Below, piece after piece: positions 8,322 through 23,615 of a DNA stretch of 64,000 nt; within the stretch, counting starts at the first letter, position 1, and each line of letters begins with the position of its first letter. The notes beneath the pieces were generated by a model. That model was not told where the DNA came from and ran no database searches. It worked only from the letters and a program-made list of their open reading frames with translations. This DNA comes from Solirubrobacter ginsenosidimutans (GTDB taxonomy: Bacteria > Actinomycetota > Thermoleophilia > Solirubrobacterales > Solirubrobacteraceae): NCBI RefSeq assembly GCF_027587205.1, contig NZ_JAPDOD010000042.1, forward strand, positions 1-64,000. Direction: 5' to 3'. The position numbers were made by a program, and so were the translations under genes.

Positions 8322-9025
8322 ACCGCGGGCGCGGCGGTGTAGACCACCCGCACGCTCTCGACGAAGTCCTGCGTACCCGGCAACACCGTCGTCGGCGTGT
8401 TCCCCGGGCTCTTCTGAGCGCCGCCGCTGGCCCCGCTGGAGTCGCTGAAGCCGGAATCGCCACTCGGGTCCAGGTCGACGCTCCGCACGCCCGTGATCCG
8501 CAGACCCGCGACGGCCGCGGCGTCGTCGGCACGCCGGCGCGCGTCGGCCAGCGCCGCCCGCGTGGCGAGCGTCCGGCCGAGCGACGGATCGGCGAAGCCG
8601 AACTCCGGATCGCCGATCGAGTCCGCGCCCGCGGAGGCGACGGCGTCGATCAGCGGCGCGAGCCCCGCGACGGCGCGGACGTGGATCACGATCGTCTGCT
8701 GCGCGCGGTAGCGGACGCGCTTGCGCTTGCCGACGCGCTCGCGCTGGATCGTCAGCCCGACGGTGCGGATGTCGGCGTCCGCCACACCGCCGGCCTTGAC
8801 GGCCTTCAGCACGGCGTCGATCCGGCGGTTGGTCGCGTTGCGGGCGCCGCGGGAGGTCGGCGCCACGCGCTCCACACCTGCCGAGAAGTCGGCGACGTCG
8901 GGCGTCAAAGTGGCGGTGCCCTGCCCATCGGCGGCGATGGTGGGCGTGGTGTCGATCGGCTGCTGCTGGGCCGCAGCGGGAGCGGCCAGCAACGCGAAGA
9001 GGGCAAGGACCAGAAACGGGCGCAT
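8318..9025 (-). CDS. Secreted SIMPL-domain (DUF541) protein
   Basis: A 235-aa exported protein with signal peptide MRPFLVLALFALLAAPAAAQ followed directly by a SIMPL/DUF541 domain: ADGQGTATLTPDVADFSAGV at the N-terminus, GLTIQRERVG in the middle and the ARRRADDAAAVAGL helix near the end, all typical of the family. Family members are periplasmic or surface proteins of poorly defined, sometimes stress-related, function. A TAGACA hexamer 6 nt upstream of ATG 9025 may be a leaderless -10 box. It is divergent from the response regulator and convergent with the phosphodiester glycosidase. Confidence 0.85.
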   Translation of the reverse strand: MRPFLVLALFALLAAPAAAQQQPIDTTPTIAADGQGTATLTPDVADFSAGVERVAPTSRGARNATNRRIDAVLKAVKAGGVADADIRTVGLTIQRERVGKRKRVRYRAQQTIVIHVRAVAGLAPLIDAVASAGADSIGDPEFGFADPSLGRTLATRAALADARRRADDAAAVAGLRITGVRSVDLDPSGDSGFSDSSGASGGAQKSPGNTPTTVLPGTQDFVESVRVVYTAAPAV

Positions 9026-9102
9026 GGCGAGTGTCTACCAGCTTTGGTCAGAACTCCCTCACGGTTCGGCGGACCGGGCGGTCCGTCTGCGAAGGCGAGT
9101 GG

Positions 9103-9108
9103 TAGCGT
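9103..9108 (+). promoter_or_regulatory. Putative leaderless -10 box TAGCGT for the two-component operon
   Basis: TAGCGT ends 7 nt before GTG 9116, so transcription would begin at about the start codon. The -35 region is not conserved. Confidence 0.4.
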
Positions 9109-9115
9109 TTGCCAC

Positions 9116-9805
9116 GTGAGGGTGCTGGTCGTCGAAGATGACGACCGAGTGGCGGGGGCCCTGTGTGATCTACTCGGTCGGCATGGATTTGCGACTGCGC
9201 GCGCGGCGGGCGTGACGCAGGCGCTGGCACAGCTGGATGACGCTGTGGATCTCGTCCTGCTCGACCTCATGCTCCCCGACGGCGACGGCTTCGACCTGTG
9301 CGCGCGGATTCGCGCGAGCCGCGACGTGCCGATCGTCATGACCACGGCGCGCTCGGACCTGCGCTGGCGCGTGCACGGCCTGCACCTCGGCGCCGACGAC
9401 TACCTCGTCAAGCCCTACGACGCGCGCGAGCTGATCGCCCGGATGCTCGCGGTGCACCGCCGTGTCGCGTCGGGCGCGCGCGCCGCCCGCCCGCCGGCGC
9501 CCGCCGACGATGTGCGCGTCCTCGACGTGGGCGGCGTGCGGATCGACCTCGGCCGCCGCGAGGTGACGGTCGCCGACCGGCCCGTGGCGCTGACCCGCAA
9601 GGAACTGGCGCTGCTCGAGGTGCTCGCCGAGCATCCCGGGCTGGTGGTGCGGCGGGAGCGGTTGCTCTCGCGCGTGTGGCGCTCGGCGCACGAGTTCGAC
9701 GCGCACACGTTGGACGTGCACGTCGCCGCGGTGCGCTCCAAGACCGGCGTGCGCAGCGTGATCGAGACCGTACGCGGCGTCGGGTACCGGCTCGGCACGG
9801 GCTGA
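9116..9805 (+). CDS. OmpR-family response regulator
   Basis: A 229-aa DNA-binding response regulator. The receiver domain (about 1-115) has the acidic pocket EDDD at 7-10, the phospho-acceptor Asp50 in LVLLDLMLPDGDG, TTAR at 76-79 and Lys99 in LVKPYD. The winged-helix effector domain (about 130-229) has LTRKELALLEVLAEHPG and ends VRGVGYRLGTG, as in OmpR/PhoB proteins. GTG 9116 is chosen because it begins the first beta strand (VRVLVVEDD) and sits just behind a possible -10 box. The sensor kinase follows 6 bp downstream, so they form one operon. Confidence 0.92.
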   Translation: MRVLVVEDDDRVAGALCDLLGRHGFATARAAGVTQALAQLDDAVDLVLLDLMLPDGDGFDLCARIRASRDVPIVMTTARSDLRWRVHGLHLGADDYLVKPYDARELIARMLAVHRRVASGARAARPPAPADDVRVLDVGGVRIDLGRREVTVADRPVALTRKELALLEVLAEHPGLVVRRERLLSRVWRSAHEFDAHTLDVHVAAVRSKTGVRSVIETVRGVGYRLGTG

Positions 9806-9811
9806 CGCGCG

Positions 9812-11200
9812 GTGCGCACGCGGCTGCTCGGTCTCGTCGGCGGGTTGATGGCGGTCGTGCTGCTCGCGCTCGGCGTCCCGCTGGGCATCGACCTCGCGTC
9901 CGTGCGCACCCAGCGCGTGTTCCTCGACCGGCTCAACGATGCCAACCGCTTCGTCCAGGTCGCCCAGCAGCAGGGCGATCGTTCGGTTCTGGCGGCCAAG
10001 CTCGCCCGCTACGAGGAGGTCTACGGGATCGTCGTCGCGGTGCTCGACCACAGCGGCCGCGTCCGCGCCGCCTCGCGCCCCGGCCTGCGCGCGCAGAGCC
10101 TGACGGCGCCGGCCCAGCGGCTCGCCACGGTCGCGCTGAGCGGCCATCACGGCGAGCCGCCGCACGCGATCTGGCCCTGGACGGGCGCGCCGCTGGTGGT
10201 GGCGCAGCCGGTGATCAACGGCGGCGACGTCGTCGGCGCCGTCGTCACGCTCTCGCCGACGGACCGCCTGCGCCGCTCGGTCGCGCGGGCGTGGCTCGTG
10301 GTCATCCTCGGCGAGCTGATCGCGGTGATCGGCTGCGCACTGCTCGCCTCGCGGCTCACCCGCTGGATCCTGCGCCCGGTCCTCGACCTCGACCTCACCG
10401 CACACGAGATCGCGACCGGCCGGATGGCGGCGCGCGCGCTGGACGGCAGCGGGCCGCCGGAGCTGCGGCGCCTGACCGGCTCGTTCAACGTCATGGCGGC
10501 CAACGTCGAGCGGATCGTCGAGCGCCAGCGCAACTTCCTCGCCGACGCCTCGCACCAGCTGCGCAACCCCCTGAGCGCGCTGCTGCTGCGGCTGGACTCG
10601 CTCTCGCTGCGCGCGCCCGACGGTTGCGAGGCTGAAGTGGACGCCGCCGCGAGCGAGGGCCGGCACCTCGCCGGGATCCTCGAGCGGTTGCTGCACCTGG
10701 CGCAGGCCGAGGAGGCGGATCCGCTGCCCGAGCGCATCGACCTCGCGCCGATCGTCGAGCGGCGGATCGAGGCGTGGTGGCCGGCCGCGCACGCGAAGGG
10801 GATGACGATCGGCCGCAGCGGCGACGCGCACGTCGAGGCGATCGCCGACCCCGTCGCGCTCTCGAGTGCGCTCGACGTGGTCCTCGACAACGCGGTCAAG
10901 TTCGGGCCGGCGGGCTCGACCGTGCGCGTGTCGGTCGAGCACGCCGCCGACGGCGCGCTCGTCGCCGTGCGCGACGAAGGCCCGGGGCTGGGACCCGACG
11001 AGCTCTGCCGCGCCAGCGACCGGTTCTGGCGCGGCCGCCGCCACCAGAACGTCGACGGCTCGGGCCTCGGCCTCGCGATCGCGCGCACGCTGCTCGAGCA
11101 GAGCGGCGCGCGGCTGGAGCTGCGCACGTTGCAGCCGCGCGGGCTGGAGGCGAGCCTACGGTTTGGTGTCGCGGAACCAGCGCAGCGCGGCGGCGTGTAG
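9812..11200 (+). CDS. Sensor histidine kinase
   Basis: A 462-aa membrane sensor kinase and partner of the preceding response regulator. Two membrane segments (about 5-28 and 158-180) flank an extracytoplasmic sensing region with no recognised domain. A HAMP-like linker (about 181-235) leads to the HisKA box FLADASHQLRNPLS with phospho-His248. The ATPase domain has an N box LDNAVKFGPAG, G1 DEGPGLG and G2 GSGLGLAI. The GTG start (9812) lies 6 bp after the regulator. The 3' end overlaps the convergent TAXI gene by 45 bp. That neighbour is a plausible ligand-binding partner for sensing, but this is inferred only from position. Confidence 0.92.
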   Translation: MRTRLLGLVGGLMAVVLLALGVPLGIDLASVRTQRVFLDRLNDANRFVQVAQQQGDRSVLAAKLARYEEVYGIVVAVLDHSGRVRAASRPGLRAQSLTAPAQRLATVALSGHHGEPPHAIWPWTGAPLVVAQPVINGGDVVGAVVTLSPTDRLRRSVARAWLVVILGELIAVIGCALLASRLTRWILRPVLDLDLTAHEIATGRMAARALDGSGPPELRRLTGSFNVMAANVERIVERQRNFLADASHQLRNPLSALLLRLDSLSLRAPDGCEAEVDAAASEGRHLAGILERLLHLAQAEEADPLPERIDLAPIVERRIEAWWPAAHAKGMTIGRSGDAHVEAIADPVALSSALDVVLDNAVKFGPAGSTVRVSVEHAADGALVAVRDEGPGLGPDELCRASDRFWRGRRHQNVDGSGLGLAIARTLLEQSGARLELRTLQPRGLEASLRFGVAEPAQRGGV

Positions 11201-12100
11201 CGGTACGGGCGCGGTCTCGATCGCGGCGCGGCGGTCCAGCGCGACGGCGGCCGGGACGGCGCGGGCGATCGCGGCGCGCCGTTCGAACAGCGTCGCGACG
11301 ACGAGCCGGATCAGCGCCGCGTCGGCGCCGGCTGGAGCGACGATCAGGTTCGGGACCGCGAGCGTCGACACCTGGCGCGCGAGGCCGTAGGTCCCGCTCG
11401 GGATCGCGGCGGCCCGGTAGGACGCGCCGTAGCGCGCCTGCAGGCGGTCGACCAGGCGGTCGAGGGCGAGCAGGCGCACCGGCTCCTCGCGCGACAGCGC
11501 CTCCACACCTGGAGTCGGCAGGCCGCCGGACCAGAAGAAGGCGGCGATGCTTCCGTCGCGCAGCGCGGCGACGGACGCGTCGAGGCTGAGGCCGACGTCG
11601 TGCAGCTTCCCCTCGCGCTCGCCGAGCAGGCGCTCCGCGATCAACCGCGTGCCTGAAGCCGACGGCCCGATCGAGACCGTGCGACCGGAGAGCTGGGCGA
11701 TCGAACGGACCCCGCTCGACGCGGGTACCACGACGTGCAGGTAGTCGTCGTAGACGCGGGCGAGCGCGGTGATCGGGACCCGGCGCGCGAACGGCGCGGC
11801 GCCCTCGGTCGCCACCGCGGCGGCGTCGGCGGCGGTGAAGGCCAGCGTCGCCTCGCCGTCGTCGACCTTGCGCAAGTTCTCCATCGAGCCGCTGGTCGCC
11901 ACGACGTCGACCCGCAGGTCGGGCGCGCGCGCCTCGAGCTCGTGCGCGAGGGCCTGCGCGTACGCGTAGTAGACGCCGGTGGTGCCGCCCGCCGCGATCA
12001 CCACCCGTCCCCGCGGGGTGCTCGCGCCGTGCGCCGTCAGCTGCACGCACCCGGCCAGCGCGAGCGCCGCCAACACCCCTGTGACCACGGCGCGGAGCAC
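11156..12100 (-). CDS. TAXI-family TRAP-type solute-binding lipoprotein
   Basis: A 314-aa extracytoplasmic binding protein of the TAXI family. Lipobox LALAGC predicts a lipoprotein anchored at Cys18. The binding domain shows VVIAAGGTTGVYYAYAQ, ATSGSMENLRKVDDGEATLAF, LSGRTVSIGPSASGT and AFFWSGGLPTPGV, all typical of TAXI proteins that bind small organic anions. No TRAP membrane subunits (DctQM-type) are in the window, so it may be an orphan, either feeding a distant permease or presenting ligand to the adjacent two-component system. GTG start. The 45-bp tail overlap with the kinase gene is unusually long for a convergent pair. Confidence 0.88.
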   Translation of the reverse strand: MLRAVVTGVLAALALAGCVQLTAHGASTPRGRVVIAAGGTTGVYYAYAQALAHELEARAPDLRVDVVATSGSMENLRKVDDGEATLAFTAADAAAVATEGAAPFARRVPITALARVYDDYLHVVVPASSGVRSIAQLSGRTVSIGPSASGTRLIAERLLGEREGKLHDVGLSLDASVAALRDGSIAAFFWSGGLPTPGVEALSREEPVRLLALDRLVDRLQARYGASYRAAAIPSGTYGLARQVSTLAVPNLIVAPAGADAALIRLVVATLFERRAAIARAVPAAVALDRRAAIETAPVPLHAAALRWFRDTKP

Positions 12101-12210
12101 CCGGTCATCTAACCATCGGGCAACGTCAAATCTTCCTCAAATCGGCTCGGCCTGCGGGCGGCGCGAGCGTAGTGTCGCCCGCGGTTTTATCTAACGACCT
12201 GAGGTGGGGT

Positions 12211-14817
12211 ATGAGGTCAAGATTGAGGGCGGCGATGGCCGCTCCGGTGGCTGCTGTCGCGGCCGCCGCGGTCGTCGTATCGCTATCGGCGGACACCACG
12301 GTGGCGAGCAACGCCGCGGTGACGATCCCGACGCCGGAGTCGGCGTTCGGGTTCACGCCGTGTCAGGACTACAAGCTGGCGAACTACACGCAGATCAGCT
12401 CGTATTTCCATCAGCTCGACAACGCCAGCGACCGCATGCAGGTGGTCAGCCTCGGGCAGACGTCCGAGGGTCGCGACCAGGTGATGGGCATCGTCTCCGC
12501 GCCGGAGAACCTGACGCCCGCCAACCTGGCGAAGTACCAGGACATCGCCAACCGCCTCGCCCACGCGCGCGGCCTCACCGACGATCAGGCGCACGACCTC
12601 TCCAAGCAGGGCAAGGCGATCGCGTGGATCGACTTCGGCATCCACTCGACCGAGGTCGGCCCGCCGCAGACCGCGCCGCAGTTCGCCTATGACCTGCTGA
12701 CGTCCAACACGCCCGAGACGAAGTCGATCCTCAAGAACGTGATCACGCTCTTCGTCCCGAACATCAACCCGGACGGCGGCGAGCACATCCCCGACTGGTA
12801 CATGAAGTACGTCGGGACGCAGTTCCAGGACTCCGACTATCCCGAGCTCTACCAGAAGTACTCGGGGCACGACGACAACCGCGACTGGTTCATGTTCAAC
12901 CTGCCCGAGACGCGCAATCTGGGCAACGTGCTGTGGCACTCGTGGTATCCGCAACTGGTCTACAACACCCACCAGACCGCGGCCTACCCGGCGCGCATCT
13001 TCCTGCCGCCGTTCAAGGACCCGATGAACCCGAACATCCCGCCCGAGGTCACGCGCGGGATCAACTTCCTCGGCGACGCGATGACGCAGCGCCTGGATCG
13101 CGAGGGCAAGGTCGGCGCCGTCTCGCGCCAGCAGTACGACCAGTGGTGGAACGGCGGCCTGCGCAGCGCTCCCGCCTTCCACAACCAGATCGGGATCCTG
13201 TCCGAGACCTCGCACGCGTCGGCGACGCCGGTCTACGAGGACCCGACCAAGTTTCCCAAGACGTTCCCGTACCAGGAGGTCTCGACCTCCGAGCCGTCGG
13301 CGTTCTACCCGAGCCCGTACAAGGGCGGCATGTGGCACCTGTCCGACAGCTGCTCCTACATCGAGTCGACCGGCTGGGAGCTCCTGCACACCGCCGACGT
13401 CGGCCGCGAGAATTGGCTCTACGGCCAATACCGCATGGGCAAGCAGGCGATCGACGCCGGCGGCAACACCGCCTACGTGATCCCGTCCGACCAGCCGGAC
13501 TTCCAGACCGCGACCAAGATGGTCAACGTCCTACGCCAGGCCGACCTCGACGTCGAGCAGGCCCAGTCCGCCTTCAAGGTGGGCGACAAGACCTACCCGT
13601 CCGGGAGCTTCGTCGTCCGCGAGGCGCAGCCGTTCCGCGCCGACGTGGTCGATCTGATGAACCCGCAGACCTATCCGGACCGGCGCAACCCGGACGGCAC
13701 GCCCGAGCGGCCGTACGACATGGCCGGCTGGACGCTGCCGTACCAGATGGGCGTCAAGGTCGACAAGGTCACGCAGTCCTTCATCGCCAACACCAAGCCC
13801 GTCGACACCGCGCCGGTCCCGGCCTTCAACGTCCCGGTCACGGCGCCCGCCGCGGCCTACGCGATCGACGCGCGCGTCAACGACAGCTACACCGCCGTGC
13901 TCGCGCTGCTGAAGGCGGGCGAGACCGTCACCCGCACGACCGCCGCCGTCACGACCGACAAGGGCTCGTGGCCGGCCGGCACGTTCCTCGTCACCCCGCG
14001 CGCCGGCGCCGACCAGCGCATCAAGGCGCAGGCCAAGCAGCTCGGGCTCACCGTCGCCTCGGTGGCGACCATGCCGACCGGCACGGTGGCGGTCACGCTC
14101 CCGCGCGTCGGCCTCTACCACGGCTATCCGGGCAACTCCGACGAGGGCTGGACCCGCTACGTGTTCGACACGTCCAAGATCCCCTACAAGCAGCTGCACG
14201 ACGACGAGATCCGTGCCGGCAACCTGAAGGACAGCTACGACACGATCATCCTCCCGGACGCGTCCTACAACAGCATGCTCAACGGCGCCCGGGCGGGCTC
14301 GCTGCCGGCGAAGTACACCGGCGGCATGACCCAGGCGGGGGTGAACAACCTGAAGGCGTTCGTCCAGGCGGGCGGGACGCTGGTCGCGATCAATGACGCG
14401 ACGCAGCTGCCGATCCGCGCGTTCTCGGGCTTCCCGATGACCGACGTCACGGCGGGCGTGCCGAGCACCGGCTACTACTCGCCGGGCTCGATCCTGGCGG
14501 GCGTGGTCGACAACAAGAACCCGCTGACCTGGGGCATGGGCGACACCGCCGACCTGTACTCCGACGGCAGCCCCGCGTTCTCGGTGACCGCCGGCGCGAC
14601 GGGCGTCACCGCGCCGGTCACGTACCCGACGTCCAACGTCCTGCGCAGCGGCTGGCTGCTGGGTGAGAACGTGATCGCGGGCAAGACCGCGGTCGCCGAC
14701 GTGTCCTACGGCGACGGTCACGTGGCGATGCTCGGCATCAGCGTCCAGCACCGTGCCGAGTCGCACGGCACCTACAAGCTGCTGTTCAACTCGCTGCTGG
14801 AGGGGGCGGAGCACTAG
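12211..14817 (+). CDS. Secreted M14-family zinc carboxypeptidase
   Basis: An 868-aa exported metallopeptidase. The start ATG 12211 follows a good Shine-Dalgarno (GAGGTGGGGT) and begins a signal peptide ending near TTVASNA. The M14 catalytic domain (about 50-400) has the first zinc pair H145/E148 in HSTEVG, an Asn-Arg pair in DDNRDWFMFN, third ligand H254 in NTHQTAAY and the probable catalytic Glu332 in LSETSH. The remaining half contains several beta-rich segments and a region near 690-800 resembling the class I glutamine amidotransferase-like fold seen in similar large M14 proteins. It is likely an extracellular peptide scavenger. A TAGTGT about 36 nt upstream (12170-12175) may be its -10. 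The 3' end overlaps the CDF gene by 32 bp. Confidence 0.9.
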   Translation: MRSRLRAAMAAPVAAVAAAAVVVSLSADTTVASNAAVTIPTPESAFGFTPCQDYKLANYTQISSYFHQLDNASDRMQVVSLGQTSEGRDQVMGIVSAPENLTPANLAKYQDIANRLAHARGLTDDQAHDLSKQGKAIAWIDFGIHSTEVGPPQTAPQFAYDLLTSNTPETKSILKNVITLFVPNINPDGGEHIPDWYMKYVGTQFQDSDYPELYQKYSGHDDNRDWFMFNLPETRNLGNVLWHSWYPQLVYNTHQTAAYPARIFLPPFKDPMNPNIPPEVTRGINFLGDAMTQRLDREGKVGAVSRQQYDQWWNGGLRSAPAFHNQIGILSETSHASATPVYEDPTKFPKTFPYQEVSTSEPSAFYPSPYKGGMWHLSDSCSYIESTGWELLHTADVGRENWLYGQYRMGKQAIDAGGNTAYVIPSDQPDFQTATKMVNVLRQADLDVEQAQSAFKVGDKTYPSGSFVVREAQPFRADVVDLMNPQTYPDRRNPDGTPERPYDMAGWTLPYQMGVKVDKVTQSFIANTKPVDTAPVPAFNVPVTAPAAAYAIDARVNDSYTAVLALLKAGETVTRTTAAVTTDKGSWPAGTFLVTPRAGADQRIKAQAKQLGLTVASVATMPTGTVAVTLPRVGLYHGYPGNSDEGWTRYVFDTSKIPYKQLHDDEIRAGNLKDSYDTIILPDASYNSMLNGARAGSLPAKYTGGMTQAGVNNLKAFVQAGGTLVAINDATQLPIRAFSGFPMTDVTAGVPSTGYYSPGSILAGVVDNKNPLTWGMGDTADLYSDGSPAFSVTAGATGVTAPVTYPTSNVLRSGWLLGENVIAGKTAVADVSYGDGHVAMLGISVQHRAESHGTYKLLFNSLLEGAEH

Positions 14818-15736
14818 CTCCGTCGCGGATCTCGATCTCGAGGAGATCTCCGCCCTCGTGATCGACCTGGAGCGTCGTGTGCTCGATCCCGAAGCGATCG
14901 TGCAGCACGGCCTCCAGGTCCATCCGCGCCCGGTGGCAGTCGTCCTCGGTGCCGACGAGCACGTGGGCGGACAGCGCGGGGAAGCCGGAGGTGACCTCCC
15001 AGACGTGCAGGTCGTGGACCTCGTGGACGCCGCCCACGCCCACCATCGCGTCACCCACCGCGCCGACGTCGATGTTCTTCGGTGCCGCCTCGAGGAAGAT
15101 CCGGCCGGAGTCGCGCAGCAGCGCCCACGCCGCCCGCAGCATCACCGCGGCGACGAACAGCGAGGCGATGCCGTCCGCGCGGTCGAAGCCGGTCAGCAGG
15201 ACCACGGCGCCCGCGATCGCGGTGGCGATGAACGCCACCAGGTCCGTCAGGACGTGTTGGAACGCGCCTTCGACGTTCAGTGACGTGCGGTCCGCGCCGT
15301 GCAGCACGACGGTCGCGGCGATGTTGACGACCACGCCGATGAGGGCGACGACGAGCACGATCCCGCCCTCGACCTCCGGCGGATCGATCAGCCGGCGCAC
15401 GCCCTCGTAGACGATCAGCAGGCCCAACACGAGCAGTGTCGCGCCGTTGAACTGGGCCGAGAGGATCTCGGTGCGCTTCAAGCCGTAGGTCAGCGCGCCC
15501 TTGGCGGGCCGGGCGGCAAGCCGCAGCGCCACCAGCGCCAGCGCCAGCGCCGCCGCGTCGGTGAGCATGTGCGCCGCGTCGCTGAGCAAGGCGAGCGAGT
15601 GCGCCACCACGCCGAAGACGACCTCGACCGCCATCAGCCCGAGCAGCAGGCCCAGCGCGATCCGCAGGCGGCTCGCCGAGGCGTCCGCCGGAGCGTGGGA
15701 ATGCCCGGGGGCGTGGTCGTGGTGGTGATGGCTCAC
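14786..15736 (-). CDS. Cation diffusion facilitator (CzcD-like) metal exporter
   Basis: A 316-aa inner-membrane proton-coupled exporter of divalent metals (zinc, cobalt or cadmium). The N-terminus VSHHHHDHAPGHSH is a His-rich metal-binding tail. Six transmembrane helices follow, with metal-site residues in SDAAHMLTD and FQHVLTDLVAF. The C-terminal cytoplasmic domain (about 220-300) has VHDLHVWEVTSG. GTG 15736 is chosen because the longer frame would run into the divergent glycosyltransferase. A short divergent region (15737-15813) separates the two. Its tail overlaps the M14 peptidase gene by 32 bp. Confidence 0.92.
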   Translation of the reverse strand: MSHHHHDHAPGHSHAPADASASRLRIALGLLLGLMAVEVVFGVVAHSLALLSDAAHMLTDAAALALALVALRLAARPAKGALTYGLKRTEILSAQFNGATLLVLGLLIVYEGVRRLIDPPEVEGGIVLVVALIGVVVNIAATVVLHGADRTSLNVEGAFQHVLTDLVAFIATAIAGAVVLLTGFDRADGIASLFVAAVMLRAAWALLRDSGRIFLEAAPKNIDVGAVGDAMVGVGGVHEVHDLHVWEVTSGFPALSAHVLVGTEDDCHRARMDLEAVLHDRFGIEHTTLQVDHEGGDLLEIEIRDGASAPPPPAAS

Positions 15737-15813
15737 GCCATCAATGATGAGACACCCGGCTTGGGTATGTTCACACCCTGTCCACAAATCGTTTACAGCC
15801 GTCGCGGGTCCTG

Positions 15814-17115
15814 ATGGGCCTGATCTTCTATCCACGGGGCGGCTCCGCCCACGTCGCCCGCAACCTGGCCTCGTCGCTGCCGCCGGCCGGGTGGGCCGCG
15901 AGCATCGTCAGCGGCTCGATCACGCTCCCGGACGGTTTCGGCGACGCCGGCCGCTTCTACCGGGGCCTCGACGTCCGCCCGGTCGACATGACCCGCGCGC
16001 TGCACGCCGCCGACCCGATGGCGGCCGATCCGCCGCTCCATCCCTCCTACGAGGACCGCGTGGACGCGCCGGACACGCTCTTCGCCAGGCTCGACGACGA
16101 GCAGGCCGAGCACCAGGTCGCCGCCTGGGCGCGGGCGCTGCAGTCGGCCGGGGCGATCCATGCCGACGTCCTGCACCTGCACCACCTGACGCCGCTCTAT
16201 GAGGCCGCGCTGCGCGTGGCGCCCGACGTGCCGATCATCGGCCACCTGCACGGGACCGAGCTGCTGATGCTCGAGGCGATCGAGCATGACCCGTTCCGCT
16301 GGCCGCACGGCGAGGCCTGGGCCGAGCGCCTGCGCCGCTGGGCGGCCCAGGCGCACCGGCTGATCGTCCTCACCGAGACCGCCCGCGACCGCGCGGCGCG
16401 GCTGCTCGGCGTCGATCCCGACGTCTGCATCCCGGTCTCCAACGGCTTCAACCCCGAGCAGTTCGGGCCGCGCTCGGTCGACCGCGTGGCGCTGCATCGC
16501 GGGCTCGGGGTCGAGCTCGACGCGGACACGCCCGTCCTGCTCTATGTCGGCCGGTTCACCGAGGTCAAGCGCATCCCGCTGCTGATCGAGGCCTACGAGC
16601 GGGCCCGCCCGGGCTTCAAACAGCGGGCGCCGCTCGTGATCGTCGGAGGGTTCCCGAACGAGTTCGAGGGCGAGCGCCCGCAGGACGCCATCGCGCGCAC
16701 GCACGCGCAGGACGTCCACCTCGCCGGCTGGCACGACCACTCAGAGCTGCCCGACATCCTCGCCGCCAGCGACGTGCTCGTGCTGCCGTCGGTCAAAGAG
16801 CAGTTCGGCCAGGTGATCGTCGAGGCGATGGCCTGCGGGCTGCCCGCGATCGCGGTCGACGCGTACGGCCCCGCGGAGATTGTCGACCACGGCGAAACCG
16901 GCTGGCTGGTCGAGCCCGATGACCTCACATCGATGACCAATGCGCTCGTCGAGGCCGTCAATCGCCCGGCGGAGCGTCGGCGCAGGGGCGCCAATGCCGC
17001 CCGGGAAGCGCATGCGCGCTACGCCTGGCCGGCGCTCGCCCGGCAGGTCGCCGAGATCTACGAAGACGCCGTCGACGCAACATCGTTGCGTGAGAATGCC
17101 GCTTTGAGCGGCTGA
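15814..17115 (+). CDS. Glycosyltransferase family 4 protein
   Basis: A 433-aa GT-B glycosyltransferase, third GT4 domain in the window. The N-domain begins MGLIFYPRGGSAHVARNLA. The C-domain shows VLLYVGRFTEVKRIP, then LPSVKEQFGQVIVEAMACGLP with the E-x7-E motif, and DHGETGWLVEPDD. It may build sucrose- or trehalose-like sugars, glycolipids or envelope glycans; the acceptor cannot be read from sequence. It is divergent from the CDF exporter. TTCACA and TTACAG upstream are weak -35/-10 candidates with a 17-bp spacer. It stands alone and is not obviously co-transcribed with gltB 125 bp downstream. Confidence 0.87.
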   Translation: MGLIFYPRGGSAHVARNLASSLPPAGWAASIVSGSITLPDGFGDAGRFYRGLDVRPVDMTRALHAADPMAADPPLHPSYEDRVDAPDTLFARLDDEQAEHQVAAWARALQSAGAIHADVLHLHHLTPLYEAALRVAPDVPIIGHLHGTELLMLEAIEHDPFRWPHGEAWAERLRRWAAQAHRLIVLTETARDRAARLLGVDPDVCIPVSNGFNPEQFGPRSVDRVALHRGLGVELDADTPVLLYVGRFTEVKRIPLLIEAYERARPGFKQRAPLVIVGGFPNEFEGERPQDAIARTHAQDVHLAGWHDHSELPDILAASDVLVLPSVKEQFGQVIVEAMACGLPAIAVDAYGPAEIVDHGETGWLVEPDDLTSMTNALVEAVNRPAERRRRGANAAREAHARYAWPALARQVAEIYEDAVDATSLRENAALSG

Positions 17116-17153
17116 TCACTGCGTCGGACGCATGACAACGAGGGTCGGGCATT

Positions 17154-17181
17154 TTGCTCATGCCGGACCCACTGCTACCGT
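17154..17181 (+). promoter_or_regulatory. Putative gltBD promoter
   Basis: TTGCTC (17154-17159) and TACCGT (17176-17181) are 16 bp apart, a reasonable housekeeping-type -35/-10 pair. Transcription would start near 17188 and leave a leader of about 50 nt before ATG 17241. No riboswitch-like fold was recognised in the leader. Confidence 0.4.
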
Positions 17182-17240
17182 TTTCGCTCCCTTCCGAGCC
17201 CTCGGATGGGGCTTCGCGTCCCCCCACCCGTCGCCCGCTT

Positions 17241-23286
<6,046 letters not shown>

Positions 23287-23287
<1 letters not shown>

Positions 23288-23574
23288 TGCTCGCCTACCT
23301 GATCGCCCTCGCGATCGGGGGGCTCATAACGGGAGGGCTCGCGCGGCTGGCGCTGCCGGGCCCCGACCCGATGTCGCTGCTGCAGACGATGTTCGTCGGC
23401 ATCGGCGGCTTCTTCATCGCCGGCCTGATCTATTACGTCGCCACCGACGGACAGGCGCGCGGCGTCGGCTACCTCGCGGGCTTCACCTGCTCGGTGGTCA
23501 TCGTCTACATCATCCGGCGCCGCAGGGGCGGGGACCTGACGCACCCCGGGCGTGACCCGCGGAGGCGTCGCTAA
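23287..23574 (+). CDS. GlsB/YeaQ/YmgE-family small membrane protein
   Basis: A 95-aa protein with three hydrophobic segments (about 2-22, 33-53, 62-80) and a strongly basic tail (RRRRGGD...RDPRRRR). LIALAIGGLITGGLARL and FVGIGGFFIAGLIYY are typical of the transglycosylase-associated GlsB/YeaQ/YmgE family, linked to envelope stress in other bacteria. It overlaps gltD by one base (TGATG), so it is made from the same mRNA as glutamate synthase. A functional link to nitrogen assimilation is unknown. Confidence 0.8.
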
Positions 23575-23615
23575 GGGCTTGACATGAACGCATGATGAGT
23601 AGAAGGCTGCTCATT

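Noticed and set aside
15814..15835. Longer start (ATG 15835) for the CDF exporter
   Set aside because: It would overlap the divergent glycosyltransferase and adds 33 residues with no family resemblance; GTG 15736 begins the typical His-rich tail.
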